Shown here in pieces: positions 19,563 through 28,488 of a stretch of DNA of 64,000 nucleotides. The position numbers were made by a program, and so were the translations under genes. Numbering within the stretch: the stretch's first letter is position 1; every line of letters begins with the position of its first letter. This DNA is from DATKOF01 sp035524795 (GTDB lineage Bacteria > Pseudomonadota > Gammaproteobacteria > Burkholderiales > SG8-41). The notes beneath the pieces were generated by a model, which saw nothing but the letters and a program-made list of their open reading frames with translations, had not been told where the DNA came from and did no database searches. The stretch is taken from contig DATKOF010000024.1 in NCBI GenBank assembly GCA_035524795.1, positions 1 through 64,000 of the forward strand, read 5' to 3'.

Positions 19563-20267
19563 TTACCACGTCATCGGCTTTTTATCGCGGAAAAAAGAAC
19601 CGCTCGGCGACCCGTCGGGCAGGGTTGCGAGCCAGACAATGGTCTCGATGCCCTGTTCGATCGAGCGGGTCGCACCCTTGCCGCCCATATCGGTCCTGAC
19701 CCAGCCGGGACATACCGAATTGACCAGCACGTTGCTGCCGCGCGTTTCGTCGGCGAAGATGCGGGTGACGGCGTTGAGCGCTGTCTTCGACATCCGGTAG
19801 CCGGGGTAGCCACCGTTCATCTCGGATAACTGCCCCATGCCGCTGCTGACGTTGACGACGCGGCCGTAGCCGTTCTTCACCATCGCCGGCACCAGCGCGC
19901 GGCACAGCAGGTACGGGCCGAGCGCGTTGGTGATGAAGGTGCGTTCGATCACCGACGCATATTCGGGCAGCGTAGTCGGCCGTTCGCCGTCGATCATGAT
20001 GCCGGCATTGTTGACGAGCACATCGACGCGGCCACGCTCCCTGAGGAGGGCTGTGGTGAATTGTTCGATGCTTGAAGTATTGGCAACATCGAGCAGGCGA
20101 AATTCGGTTTTGAGGCCTTCCCCGACGAGTTTTTCCTGCGCCGTTCCGCCGCGCGCGGCATCGCGGCCAGTGACGATGACCTGGTAATCCCGCCGGGCAA
20201 GCTGGCGCGCGACCTCGAAACCGAGGCCCTTGAGCGCGCCGGTAACGACAGCGACTTTCGACGACAC
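19563..20267 (-). CDS. Short-chain dehydrogenase/reductase (SDR)
   Basis: A 234-aa NAD(P)-binding Rossmann protein. It has the cofactor motif TGALKGLG near the N terminus, the NNAG motif (VLVNNAGIMI), the catalytic Ser in NVSSGMGQ, and the YxxxK pair in GYPGYRMSKTALN. The start is set at GTG 20267 because AAGGAG lies exactly 6 nt upstream; a TTG 27 nt earlier would put that Shine-Dalgarno inside the gene. It resembles carbonyl-reductase-type classical SDRs (PGWVRTDMGG), but the substrate cannot be told. It is convergent with lhr (7-bp gap) and is not in an operon. Confidence 0.85.
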   Translation of the reverse strand: MSSKVAVVTGALKGLGFEVARQLARRDYQVIVTGRDAARGGTAQEKLVGEGLKTEFRLLDVANTSSIEQFTTALLRERGRVDVLVNNAGIMIDGERPTTLPEYASVIERTFITNALGPYLLCRALVPAMVKNGYGRVVNVSSGMGQLSEMNGGYPGYRMSKTALNAVTRIFADETRGSNVLVNSVCPGWVRTDMGGKGATRSIEQGIETIVWLATLPDGSPSGSFFRDKKPMTW

Positions 20268-20390
20268 GCTTTTCTCCTTCGGCAGCCGCGTCAATGGCGC
20301 GGTTAATATTCGTTTGGCGATTTTATCCCGATTGCTCGGAAGAAGCAGCAGGGGTCAGCGCAATGCCGCGGCGCGGAGAATGACGCTAGG

Positions 20391-20849
20391 CTAGGGGTGG
20401 GAAACGCGCAGTTCTTCGAGCATCGTGCCGAGCAGGCGGTTGGCGCTGCGCGCGCGTTCATCCGCTTGCTCCCCGGTTTCACCAAGGCATTTGCGTTCGA
20501 ATGCGGCAACCGCCAGCAGCGCACTCAGATAACGGATCGCGAGGTTGTGTGCTTCGGTCGCCTTGTCGGTGCCGGTGATTTCCCCGGTGTAGCTGACCTG
20601 GATGCCGAAGGCGCCGACGATCTGGATCACTTCATACCAGGCGCTTGGGCCGGAAGTATCGACGCCGTGGCCGGCCAGATGGAACAGGATGTCGCCATTG
20701 TCGGTCATCCGCACGCCGTCCTCGTTGCGCTCGATATAGAACCGGATCGGGTTACCGCCCGCAAGACGGAAAGGGGTGCTGACTTCGACCACGCCCTTGC
20801 CGCTGGGGCGCAGCACGCATCCCATTTTGTCGGCAAATTCGTTGATCAT
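20391..20849 (-). CDS. DUF1828-like protein, orphan
   Basis: A 152-aa protein. Residues ~20-65 (VEVSTPFRLAGGNPIRFYIE...DGVRMTDNGDILFHLAGHGVD) resemble the DUF1828 pattern: a compact beta-rich domain with a T-D-x-G turn, often found in phage or mobile proteins. The rest is helical (AIRYLSALLAVAAFERKCLG). The function is unknown. It is flanked by AT-rich DNA (20850-21017), has only a weak Shine-Dalgarno and no functional neighbour, and the ffh-side gap differs in composition from the surroundings, suggesting acquired DNA. The family call is from memory of the pattern and needs a profile search. Confidence 0.55.
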   Translation of the reverse strand: MINEFADKMGCVLRPSGKGVVEVSTPFRLAGGNPIRFYIERNEDGVRMTDNGDILFHLAGHGVDTSGPSAWYEVIQIVGAFGIQVSYTGEITGTDKATEAHNLAIRYLSALLAVAAFERKCLGETGEQADERARSANRLLGTMLEELRVSHP

Positions 20850-21017
20850 TGAAAAATTCTCGCCAAATCCCAGATTGCTGCAATGCAGTAAATATACTGC
20901 CTTTGGAAAGGATTTTCAATATGTAATCCATTTTTTACCAATGCATTTTTATAAGTGTGTGCTAACTATTGTTATGGTGCGATTGCGGAAAACCAGTCGG
21001 AATTGAACGGCGGTCGA

Positions 21018-22364
21018 TCACCGGCCGGGAAATATGCCTTTCATCGAGCGCACCATCCTGGCCATGCCGCCTTTGCTGATCATTTTCATCATCTTTCGGG
21101 CCTGCTCGAATTGCGCAAGCAGGCGATTGACTTCCTGCACGCTGACGCCGGCGCCGGCCGCGATGCGGCGCTTGCGCGAGGCCTTGAGAATGTCGGGCTG
21201 CGCGCGTTCGTACGGCGTCATCGCGTTGATGATGCCTTCGATGCGACGGATATGCCGGTCGTCCATTTGCGCGTTGCCGGCCGCCTGCGCCAGCTGGCCG
21301 GGCAGCTTGTCGAGCAGCGCGCCGACGCCGCCCATCTTTTTCAGCTGGGCGATCTGCGCCTTGAAGTCATCGAGATCGAAACCCTTGCCGGTCTTGACCC
21401 TGTGCGCGAATTTCTCGGCCTCTTCGCGATCCACCGTGCGCTGTGCCCGCTCGACCAGCGACAGGATGTCGCCCATGCCGAGGACGCGCGACGCCATGCG
21501 GTCGGGGTAAAATGCTTCGAGGCCATCGGTTTTTTCGCCGACGCCGACGAACTTGATCGGCTTGCCGGTAATTTGCCGCACCGACAGCGCAGCGCCGCCG
21601 CGTGCGTCGCCATCGAGCTTGGTCAGCACGATGCCGGTCAGCGGCAACGCCGCGCCGAATACTCTGGCAACATTGACCGCGTCCTGCCCTTGCATCGCGT
21701 CGACGACGAACAGGGTTTCAACCGGCTTGAGCGTCGCGTGCAGCGTGCGGATTTCCTGCATCATCATCTCGTCCACCGCGAGCCGGCCCGCGGTATCGAC
21801 AATCAGCACATCGTGATAGTGGGTGCGCGCGTAATCGAGCGCAGCGCGCGCGATCACCTCGGGCTGTTGAGCGGTTTCCGCAGGAAAGAAATCGACGCCG
21901 ACCTGGGCGGCCAGCGTCTTCAATTGTTCGATCGCAGCCGGCCGATAGACGTCGACGCTGACGACCAGCACCTTCTTTTTATGCTGCTCGCGCAACAACC
22001 GCGCAAGTTTGGCGCTGGTCGTGGTCTTGCCGGAACCCTGCAGGCCGGCCATCAGGATCACTGCCGGCGGCGTAGTCGCGAGATCGAGCCCCGTGTTGGT
22101 CTCGCCCATCAGCGCGGTCAACTCGCGGTGGACGACGCCGACCAGCGCCTGCCCTGGCGTCAGGCTGCCGATAATTTCCTGGCCCTGCGCCTGTTCCCGG
22201 ACATGCGCGATGAAATCGCGCACCACGGGCAGCGCGACGTCGGCCTCGAGCAGCGCGACGCGCACTTCGCGCAGCGCATTCTGGATGTTGGCCTCGGTCA
22301 GCCGCGCCTCGCCGCGCAGCGTCTTGATGACCTGTGACAGCCGGCCGGTCAGATTTTCAAACAT
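21018..22364 (-). CDS. ffh: Signal recognition particle protein Ffh
   Basis: A 448-aa GTPase that binds signal sequences and 4.5S RNA and delivers ribosomes to FtsY. The N domain (1-~85) is followed by the G domain with the P-loop GLQGSGKTTTSAKL (107-120), DVYRPAAIEQL, DTAGRLAVD and TKLDGDARGG. The M domain is Met-rich (MGGVGALLDKLPGQL, SRKRRIAAGAGVSVQEVNRLL, KMMKMISKGGMARMVR). The 4.5S RNA gene was not seen. Divergent from ypjD with an 84-bp gap. Confidence 0.98.
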   Translation of the reverse strand: MFENLTGRLSQVIKTLRGEARLTEANIQNALREVRVALLEADVALPVVRDFIAHVREQAQGQEIIGSLTPGQALVGVVHRELTALMGETNTGLDLATTPPAVILMAGLQGSGKTTTSAKLARLLREQHKKKVLVVSVDVYRPAAIEQLKTLAAQVGVDFFPAETAQQPEVIARAALDYARTHYHDVLIVDTAGRLAVDEMMMQEIRTLHATLKPVETLFVVDAMQGQDAVNVARVFGAALPLTGIVLTKLDGDARGGAALSVRQITGKPIKFVGVGEKTDGLEAFYPDRMASRVLGMGDILSLVERAQRTVDREEAEKFAHRVKTGKGFDLDDFKAQIAQLKKMGGVGALLDKLPGQLAQAAGNAQMDDRHIRRIEGIINAMTPYERAQPDILKASRKRRIAAGAGVSVQEVNRLLAQFEQARKMMKMISKGGMARMVRSMKGIFPGR

Positions 22365-22448
22365 TGCGCTGCATAGGGATCGACAAACGTCCTCTGGTAA
22401 ACTTGTGGCGGGTTTTCCCGATCATGCGGTCATAACGGTCTTGTGGAT

Positions 22449-23279
22449 ATGCCGGACGTCCTATTTTATCTAATTACCTCGGCAATGTACGCGGCGCTCG
22501 CCGTCTATTACTGGCGAACGCGCTGGGTCACCGTGCCGCAGGCGGAGGCAGTAACGCCAAACGCGGCGCGCATCGAACATCTGCTGGTGCTGGCGCCGCT
22601 GCTCGCACACGGCATGCTGCTCTACCAGTCGATGCTGGCGGGCGATGGCATACGCCTCGGTGTCGGCAACACGATTTCGGTCGTGGTCTGGCTGACGGTG
22701 CTGATCCACTGGGGCGGCGCGTGGTTCTACAATCTGCAGGGGCTGCAGTCGATGGCGATGCCGGCGGCGGCAATCGCAGTGCTGATGCCGCTGGCGTTCC
22801 CGCCGACGCATCCGCTGGTCAACACGGGGGCGCCTGCGCTCGAAATTCATCTGTTGATCGCAATCATCGCCTACAGCCTGTTCACGATCGCGGCGCTGCA
22901 CGTGGCATTGATGGTGCTGCTCGAGCGCCACCTGCACGGTGGTGATCTGCCGCTGATGCTGCAGAAGCTGCCGCCGCTGCTGACGATGGAAACGCTGCTG
23001 TTCCGCATCATCGCCGCCGGCTTCGCGCTGCTGACGCTGACGCTGGCGACCGGCATCTTTTTTTCGGAGGAGCTGTTCGGCCGGCCGCTGCGCTTCGATC
23101 ACAAGACGGTATTCAGCATCCTGTCATGGATCGTGTTCGCAGCGCTGCTCGGCGGGCGCTGGCTTTACGGCTGGCGCGGACGCGTCGCGGTGCGCTGGAC
23201 GCTGACCGGGTTCGTGATGCTGGTGCTCGCCTACATCGGCAGCAAGTTCGTGCTCGAAGTGCTGCTGGGACGGAGTTAG
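22449..23279 (+). CDS. YpjD/CcsA-like inner-membrane protein (cytochrome c assembly family)
   Basis: A 276-aa polytopic membrane protein with about eight hydrophobic segments and the CcsA-like features EHLLVLAPLLAHGMLL and EIHLLIAIIAYSLFTIAALHVALM; His residues there fit the haem-handling role of the family. It also has FDHKTVFSILSWIVFAALL, typical of YpjD proteins found next to ffh in proteobacteria. Whether it takes part in haem delivery is unproven. The start is ATG 22449; a GTG two codons earlier is possible. It probably forms an operon with the CNNM gene 7 bp downstream. Confidence 0.85.
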   Translation: MPDVLFYLITSAMYAALAVYYWRTRWVTVPQAEAVTPNAARIEHLLVLAPLLAHGMLLYQSMLAGDGIRLGVGNTISVVVWLTVLIHWGGAWFYNLQGLQSMAMPAAAIAVLMPLAFPPTHPLVNTGAPALEIHLLIAIIAYSLFTIAALHVALMVLLERHLHGGDLPLMLQKLPPLLTMETLLFRIIAAGFALLTLTLATGIFFSEELFGRPLRFDHKTVFSILSWIVFAALLGGRWLYGWRGRVAVRWTLTGFVMLVLAYIGSKFVLEVLLGRS

Positions 23280-23286
23280 CCCCGGT

Positions 23287-24570
23287 TTGGACGACATCCC
23301 GTTATCGGCGCAGCTCATCGCGCTCGGTATCCTGCTGCTGATCGCCGGTTTCTTCTCGCTCGCCGAAACCAGCATGATGGCGCTGAACCGCTATCGGCTG
23401 AAGGCGCTGGTGCGGCTCGGCAGCCATGGCGCCAAGCTCGCCACTGAACTGCTGGCGCGCACCGACCGCCTGCTCGGCATGATCCTGCTGTGCAACACAC
23501 TGCTCAACGCGGCGGCGGCGGTGCTCGCCAGCGTGATCACGGTGCGCCTGATCGGCCAGGACGAGATCGCGCTCGGCGCCGGCACCCTCACCGTCACCTT
23601 TCTGATCCTGGTGTTTTCGGAGATCACGCCGAAGGTGATCGGCGCGAATTACGCCGACCGCATCGCGCCGCTCGCCGCCTACGCACTGCGTCCGCTGCTG
23701 ACCGCGCTGTATCCGGTCATCTGGTTCGTCAACGTATTCGTGCAGGCGCTGCTGTGGCTGCTGCGGCTGAAGTCGAAAGCCGCGCAGGAGTCGCGGCTGA
23801 CGCCCGAGGAGCTGCGCACGCTGGTGCTCGAAGCCGGCAACTACATCCCGAAAAAGCACCAGAGCATCCTGCTCAATCTGTTCGAGCTCGAAAGCATCAC
23901 GGTCAACGACGTGATGACGCCGCGCAGCCAGATCGAGGCGATCGATCTCGATGCCCCGCCCGCGGTGCTGCATGAGCAGATTTCGACCGCCCACCACCGG
24001 CGGCTCGCGGTCTATCAGGGCCAGCCCGACAACCTGATCGGCGTGATTACCGTGCGCCACGCGCTGATGGCGGGCGCCGGCGGCGAAATCACCGCCGAAC
24101 AATTGCGCGAACTGATGCGTGAGCCCTATTTCGTGCCGGCCGGCACGCCGCTGTTCACGCAATTGCAGGAGTTTCAGGAACACCAGGACCGCGTCTGCTT
24201 CGTGGTCGACGAATACGGCGAATTGCTGGGCATGGTCACGCTCGAGGACATCATGGAAGAACTGATCGGCGAATTCGCGACCCAATCGCCGCTGCAGACG
24301 ACGCGCTTCGAGCGCCAGCCCGACGGCAGCTACCTGGTCGAAGGCGGCAGCCTGCTGCGCGCGCTGAACCGCAAGCTCGGCTGCCGGTTCCCGCTCGACG
24401 GGCCGAAAACGCTGAACGGCCTGATCGTCGAGTACCTGCAGGACATTCCCGAGCCCGGCGTCAGCCTCAAGATCGCCGGCCATGCCATGGATATCGTCCA
24501 GACCCAGGATCGGATCGTGAAGTCGGTGCGCTTGTTTCCGCCGCCGGCGCCAAGCCCCGAAACGGCGTGA
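23287..24570 (+). CDS. CNNM/HlyC-CorC family membrane protein with CBS domains
   Basis: A 427-aa protein. The N-terminal DUF21/CNNM membrane domain (~1-150) contains FFSLAETSMMALNRYRLKALV and FSEITPKVIGANYADRIAP. Two CBS domains (~200-330) contain DVMTPRSQIEAID and VDEYGELLGMVTLEDIMEELIGE. A C-terminal CorC/HlyC domain ends it. The family is associated with Mg2+/Co2+ homeostasis and may transport divalent cations. The start is TTG with GGAG 10 nt upstream. It follows ypjD by 7 bp. In related bacteria pilB commonly comes next; here pilC follows directly. Confidence 0.9.
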   Translation: MDDIPLSAQLIALGILLLIAGFFSLAETSMMALNRYRLKALVRLGSHGAKLATELLARTDRLLGMILLCNTLLNAAAAVLASVITVRLIGQDEIALGAGTLTVTFLILVFSEITPKVIGANYADRIAPLAAYALRPLLTALYPVIWFVNVFVQALLWLLRLKSKAAQESRLTPEELRTLVLEAGNYIPKKHQSILLNLFELESITVNDVMTPRSQIEAIDLDAPPAVLHEQISTAHHRRLAVYQGQPDNLIGVITVRHALMAGAGGEITAEQLRELMREPYFVPAGTPLFTQLQEFQEHQDRVCFVVDEYGELLGMVTLEDIMEELIGEFATQSPLQTTRFERQPDGSYLVEGGSLLRALNRKLGCRFPLDGPKTLNGLIVEYLQDIPEPGVSLKIAGHAMDIVQTQDRIVKSVRLFPPPAPSPETA

Positions 24571-24667
24571 TTTTGCGGCTTTACAAAGCTCCGACGCGCG
24601 GGCATTATTGCCGCATCGAACCGTCAGTCTAAGTTTATGGTTAGATTGAAGTTATGGGAGAAACCTG

Positions 24668-25897
24668 ATGGCAACCGCAACTGCGACCGCCGCCAAGAAA
24701 GACGTCAAGGAGTTCACCTTTTCGTGGATCGGCATGGACAAAGCCGGCAAGACGCTGCGCGGCGAGATGCGCGCCGGCGGCGAGGCCGTGGTCAACGCGA
24801 TGCTGCGCCGCCAGGGCATCCGCGTACTGAGGGTCAAGAAACTCAAGCTGGGCAGCGGCAAGAAGATCACCGACAAGGACATCACGCTGTTCACCCGCCA
24901 GCTGGCGACGATGATGAAATCCGGCGTGCCGCTGCTGCAGGCGTTCGAAATCGTCGGCAAGGGCCACAGCAATGCCTCGGTGCAGAAGCTGCTGATGCAG
25001 GTCAAGACCGATGTCGAGTCCGGTTCCAGCCTGAAGCAGGCGTTCGAGAAACATCCGCTCTATTTCGATGCGCTGTTCTGCAATCTGGTCGGCGCCGGCG
25101 AAGCCGCCGGTATTCTCGACAGCCTGCTCGACCGGCTCGCGACCTACAAGGAAAAAATCCTCGCGATCAAGAGCAAGATCAAGTCGGCGTTGTTCTATCC
25201 GATCGCGATCATCGTGGTCGCGGTCGTGATCACCGCCGTGATCATGATTTTCGTGATCCCGGCGTTCAAGCAGGTGTTCAAGAGCTTCGGCGCCGACCTG
25301 CCGGCGCCGACGCTGATAGTCATGGCGATCTCGGATTTCTTCGTCAAGTGGTGGTACCTGCTGCTGGGCGCGACCGTCGGTTCGGTATGGGGATTCTTCT
25401 ATACGTGGAAACGTTCGAAGCCGATGCAGATAGTGATGGACCGTCTGACGCTGCGGCTGCCGGTGTTCGGCGAACTGATACGCAAGGCGACGATTGCACG
25501 CTGGACGCGCACGCTGTCGACGATGTTCGCAGCGGGCGTGCCGCTGGTCGAGGCGCTCGAGTCGGTCGCTGGCGCCGCCGGCAACTACGAATACTGGGTG
25601 GCAACCAAGAAAATCCAGGCCGACGTCGCGACCGGATCGAGCCTGGTGGTCTCGATGCAAGCCACCGACATCTTCCCCAACATGGTGCTGCAGATGGTCG
25701 CCATCGGCGAAGAGGCCGGCTCACTCGATTCGATGCTGAGCAAGGTCGCCGATTTCTACGAGGCGGAAGTCGACGACGCGGTGGAAGCGCTGTCGTCGCT
25801 GATGGAGCCGATGATCATGGTGGTGCTCGGCACGCTGATCGGCGGCATGGTCATTGCGATGTATCTACCCATCTTCAAAATGGGCCAGGCGGTATAA
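24668..25897 (+). CDS. pilC: Type IV pilus inner-membrane platform protein PilC
   Basis: A 409-aa GspF/PilC protein with two repeats of the GspF domain: ITLFTRQLATMMKSGVPLLQAFE and GAGEAAGILDSLLDRLATYKEKI in the first, and ARWTRTLSTMFAAGVPLVEALE and IGEEAGSLDSMLSKVADFYE in the second. Transmembrane helices lie at ~174-198, ~215-240 and ~375-400. PilC couples the assembly ATPase PilB to the pilus base. GGGAG lies 7 nt before the ATG. pilD follows, but pilB is not upstream and no remnant fits in the 97-bp gap before it. Confidence 0.95.
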   Translation: MATATATAAKKDVKEFTFSWIGMDKAGKTLRGEMRAGGEAVVNAMLRRQGIRVLRVKKLKLGSGKKITDKDITLFTRQLATMMKSGVPLLQAFEIVGKGHSNASVQKLLMQVKTDVESGSSLKQAFEKHPLYFDALFCNLVGAGEAAGILDSLLDRLATYKEKILAIKSKIKSALFYPIAIIVVAVVITAVIMIFVIPAFKQVFKSFGADLPAPTLIVMAISDFFVKWWYLLLGATVGSVWGFFYTWKRSKPMQIVMDRLTLRLPVFGELIRKATIARWTRTLSTMFAAGVPLVEALESVAGAAGNYEYWVATKKIQADVATGSSLVVSMQATDIFPNMVLQMVAIGEEAGSLDSMLSKVADFYEAEVDDAVEALSSLMEPMIMVVLGTLIGGMVIAMYLPIFKMGQAV

Positions 25898-25900
25898 AGC

Positions 25901-25960
25901 AGGATCGAGGATTGAGTTTCCAGGATTGAGTGTGGCTCGATCCTCAATCCTCGCCCCTCG
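25901..25960. repeat. Degenerate repeat array with an 11-bp stem between pilC and pilD
   Basis: GATCGAGGATTGAG (25903-25916) and AGGATTGAG (25922-25930) are followed by CTCGATCCTCAATCCTCG (25936-25953) and CCTCGATCCC. CGAGGATTGAG (25906-25916) pairs perfectly with CTCAATCCTCG (25943-25953). The array fills the gap and touches the pilD start, supplying an AGGA just before a GTG at 25930. Confidence 0.6.
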
Positions 25961-25968
25961 ATCCCGAA

Positions 25969-26829
25969 ATGCTGCTGCTTCAGACTTTTCAGTCTTCCCC
26001 TGCGCTGTTCACGGCGGCAGTCGCGCTGTTTTCGCTGGCGATCGGCAGTTTCCTGAACGTCGTGATCCACCGTCTGCCGAAGATGATGGAGCGCCAATGG
26101 CGCGCGGAGATCGCCGCACACGACGGCAAACCGCCGGCGGCGGAAGAGCGCTACAACCTGATCGTGCCGCGTTCGCAGTGCCCGGCGTGCGGCCACGCCA
26201 TCACCGCTTTCGAGAACATCCCGGTGCTGAGCTACGTCGTGCTGGGCGGCAAATGTTCGGCCTGCAGTGCGCGCATCTCGCCGCGCTATCCGCTGATCGA
26301 GTTGCTGACCGGCGCGCTGTCCGGCTACATCGCGTGGCGTTTCGGCGTCAGCTGGACCACCGCCGCGGCGCTGCTGCTGGCATGGGCGCTGATCGCGCTG
26401 GCCTTCATCGACCTCGACACGTTTTACCTGCCCGACGACATCACGCTGCCGCTGACGTGGGCCGGCCTGCTGGTCAATCTCCACGGCGTCTTCGCGCCGC
26501 TCGAGTCGGCTGTGATCGGCGCGGTCGCCGGCTATCTTTCACTGTGGACCGTCTACTGGGCGTTCAAATGGGCGACCGGCAAGGAAGGCATGGGTTATGG
26601 TGACCTCAAACTGCTGGCCGCGCTCGGCGCCTGGCTCGGCTGGAAGATGCTGCCGGTCGTAATCCTGCTGTCGTCGTTTGCCGGCGCCGTGGTCGGCATC
26701 GCGTTGATCATCTTCGCGCGCCACGGCCGCAACGTGCCGATTCCGTTCGGGCCGTACCTGGTACTCGGCGGGTTCGCCGCGCTGTTCTGGGGCAACGGTC
26801 TGACCCGGCTCTACCTGCAGAACTTCTGA
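25969..26829 (+). CDS. pilD: Type IV prepilin peptidase and N-methyltransferase PilD
   Basis: A 286-aa membrane aspartyl protease that trims prepilins and methylates the new N terminus. The cytoplasmic zinc-binding insert has two Cys pairs, SQCPACGHAI and GKCSACSARIS. The two catalytic aspartates lie in FIDLDTFYLPDD and GYGDLKLLAALGAWLGW. About eight transmembrane helices are present. ATG 25969 matches the usual PilD N terminus (SLAIGSFLNVVIHRLP about 22 residues in). A GTG at 25930, preceded by AGGA from the repeat array, would add 13 residues and cannot be excluded. coaE follows by 3 bp. Confidence 0.95.
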   Translation: MLLLQTFQSSPALFTAAVALFSLAIGSFLNVVIHRLPKMMERQWRAEIAAHDGKPPAAEERYNLIVPRSQCPACGHAITAFENIPVLSYVVLGGKCSACSARISPRYPLIELLTGALSGYIAWRFGVSWTTAAALLLAWALIALAFIDLDTFYLPDDITLPLTWAGLLVNLHGVFAPLESAVIGAVAGYLSLWTVYWAFKWATGKEGMGYGDLKLLAALGAWLGWKMLPVVILLSSFAGAVVGIALIIFARHGRNVPIPFGPYLVLGGFAALFWGNGLTRLYLQNF

Positions 26830-26832
26830 GTC

Positions 26833-27459
26833 GTGCCGTTCATCATCGGCCTCACCGGCGGCATCGGCAGCGGCAAGTCGAGCGCCGCGAAAATCTTCCG
26901 TGAACTCGGCGCCGGCGTCATCGATACCGACGAGGTTGCGCACCGGCTGACTGCAGCCGGCCAGCCGGCGACTGCGGAAATCCGCGAACAGTTCGGCGCG
27001 GAATATTTGCAGCCCGATGGCGCGCTCGACCGCGCGCGCATGCGCGCACTGGTTTTTTCAGACAGTGCGGCGCGCCGCAAACTCGAGGCGATCCTGCACC
27101 CGCGGATCCGCGCCGAAGTCACCGCGCTGGCCAGCGGCGCCGTGGCGCCGTACGTGGTCGCCGTGGTGCCGCTGCTGGTCGAGACCGGCGCCTACCGCGG
27201 TCTGGTGCAGCGCGTGCTGGTCGTCGACTGCGACGAAGCAACGCAGGTCGCGCGCGCGTTGCAGCGCGGCGGAATCGCCGAGCATGAAGTGCGCGCAATC
27301 ATCGCGGCGCAGGCCGGCCGCACGGCGCGGCTCGCCCACGCCGACGATGTCGTGCGCAACGACCGCGATCCGGCCGCGCTGCGGGAGCAACTCGTCGTGC
27401 TGCATTGGCGATATCTGGAGCTGGCGCGCAGCGCCGCCGTTTCCGGAAACCGCGGCTAA
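26833..27459 (+). CDS. coaE: Dephospho-CoA kinase CoaE
   Basis: A 208-aa P-loop kinase that phosphorylates dephospho-CoA in the last step of coenzyme A synthesis. It has the P-loop LTGGIGSGKSSAAKIF near the N terminus, VIDTDEVAHRLT, and HPRIRAEV and VVPLLVETGAY of the CoaE family. GTG start, 3 bp after pilD, in the pilD-coaE-zapD order common in gamma- and betaproteobacteria. The CoaX kinase for the first CoA step lies elsewhere in this window (62620-63345). Confidence 0.95.
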   Translation: MPFIIGLTGGIGSGKSSAAKIFRELGAGVIDTDEVAHRLTAAGQPATAEIREQFGAEYLQPDGALDRARMRALVFSDSAARRKLEAILHPRIRAEVTALASGAVAPYVVAVVPLLVETGAYRGLVQRVLVVDCDEATQVARALQRGGIAEHEVRAIIAAQAGRTARLAHADDVVRNDRDPAALREQLVVLHWRYLELARSAAVSGNRG

Positions 27460-27490
27460 GGCCTTTATTTTTTTCGGGTTCTGTAGAACA

Positions 27491-28285
27491 ATGCCCGCAT
27501 TCCTTATGGACGCGGCCGCAGGCACCGTGATCAGTTACGAGTACCCGTTGAGCGAGCGGATCCGCACCCTGCTGCGGCTGGAGGACCTGTTCGACCGCGT
27601 CCAGTACTTCACCGCGAAGACCGATCCCGAAGAGCATCACGTCGCGCTGCTGTGCCTGTTCGAAATCCTCGAAGTGATGGGCCGCGGCGCCGATCTCAAG
27701 TCGGATCTACTGCTGGAACTCGAGCGGCAAAAGCAGACGCTCGAGTCGCTGCGCGAAAATCCCGAGGTATCGCAGACCGCGCTCGACAACGTGCTGTGGG
27801 AAATCGACCACGCCGCCGGCCGGATGCTGCAGATGTCCGGCAAGGTCGGACAGGAACTACGCGCCAACGAATGGCTGATGAACATTAAGCAGCGCACCGA
27901 CATCCACGGCGGCGTCTGCGAATTCGACATGCCGTCATATCATTACTGGCTGCATCACAGCGCGGATCAGCGCCGGCGTGATCTCGAGAGATGGCTCTCG
28001 CTGTTCCTGCCGATCCGTGACTGCATCACGATCGTGCTGCGACTGTTGCGCGAAAGCGGCAAGGTCTCGAACCAGACTGCGGTGCACGGCGTCTATCAGC
28101 AGATGATGGCCGGCCGCATGGCGCAGATGCTGCGCATCCGGCTGCGCGCCGACTGCGAATGCGTGCCCGAAGTCAGCGCCAACAAGTACGCGCTCAACAT
28201 CCGTTTCGTCACCCAGGGGAATCTCGAACGTCCGAAAGCGGTCGAGGACGACATCGAGTTCGAGCTGACGTTCTGCAACCTGTGA
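27491..28285 (+). CDS. zapD: Cell division protein ZapD (DUF1342)
   Basis: A 264-aa cytoplasmic protein that crosslinks FtsZ filaments through the FtsZ C-terminal peptide. Recognised from YEYPLSERIRTLLRLEDLFDRV near the N terminus, the FDMPSYHYWLH motif and the FELTFCNL end. The start is ATG 27491; an ATG five codons later is equally possible. The stop overlaps the GTG of yacG. FtsZ, its partner, is also encoded in this window (37573-38751) with an intact C-terminal peptide. Confidence 0.92.
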   Translation: MPAFLMDAAAGTVISYEYPLSERIRTLLRLEDLFDRVQYFTAKTDPEEHHVALLCLFEILEVMGRGADLKSDLLLELERQKQTLESLRENPEVSQTALDNVLWEIDHAAGRMLQMSGKVGQELRANEWLMNIKQRTDIHGGVCEFDMPSYHYWLHHSADQRRRDLERWLSLFLPIRDCITIVLRLLRESGKVSNQTAVHGVYQQMMAGRMAQMLRIRLRADCECVPEVSANKYALNIRFVTQGNLERPKAVEDDIEFELTFCNL

Positions 28286-28488
28286 CCAGCATCGGCGCGC
28301 GCATCGTCAACTGCCCGCACTGCGGCAAACCGGTGCCGTGGGACGCCGGCCATCCGTACCGCCCGTTCTGCTCCGAACGCTGCCGGCTGATCGATCTCGG
28401 CGCGTGGGCGAGCGAGAGCTATCGCGTGCCGGCCGCCGAAACGAAGGACGAACCGGAAGCGGCGTCGCCCGACTCCGGCGAACAGTAG
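28282..28488 (+). CDS. yacG: DNA gyrase inhibitor YacG, zinc-binding
   Basis: A 68-aa zinc-finger protein with NCPHCGKPVPW and FCSERCRLIDLGAWASE, giving the four-Cys CxxC...CxxxC site of YacG. E. coli YacG binds GyrB and inhibits gyrase. The GTG at 28282 overlaps the zapD stop (GTGA), so the genes are probably translationally coupled. The end is immediately convergent with the Nudix fusion gene, with no spacer. Confidence 0.92.
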   Translation: MTSIGARIVNCPHCGKPVPWDAGHPYRPFCSERCRLIDLGAWASESYRVPAAETKDEPEAASPDSGEQ

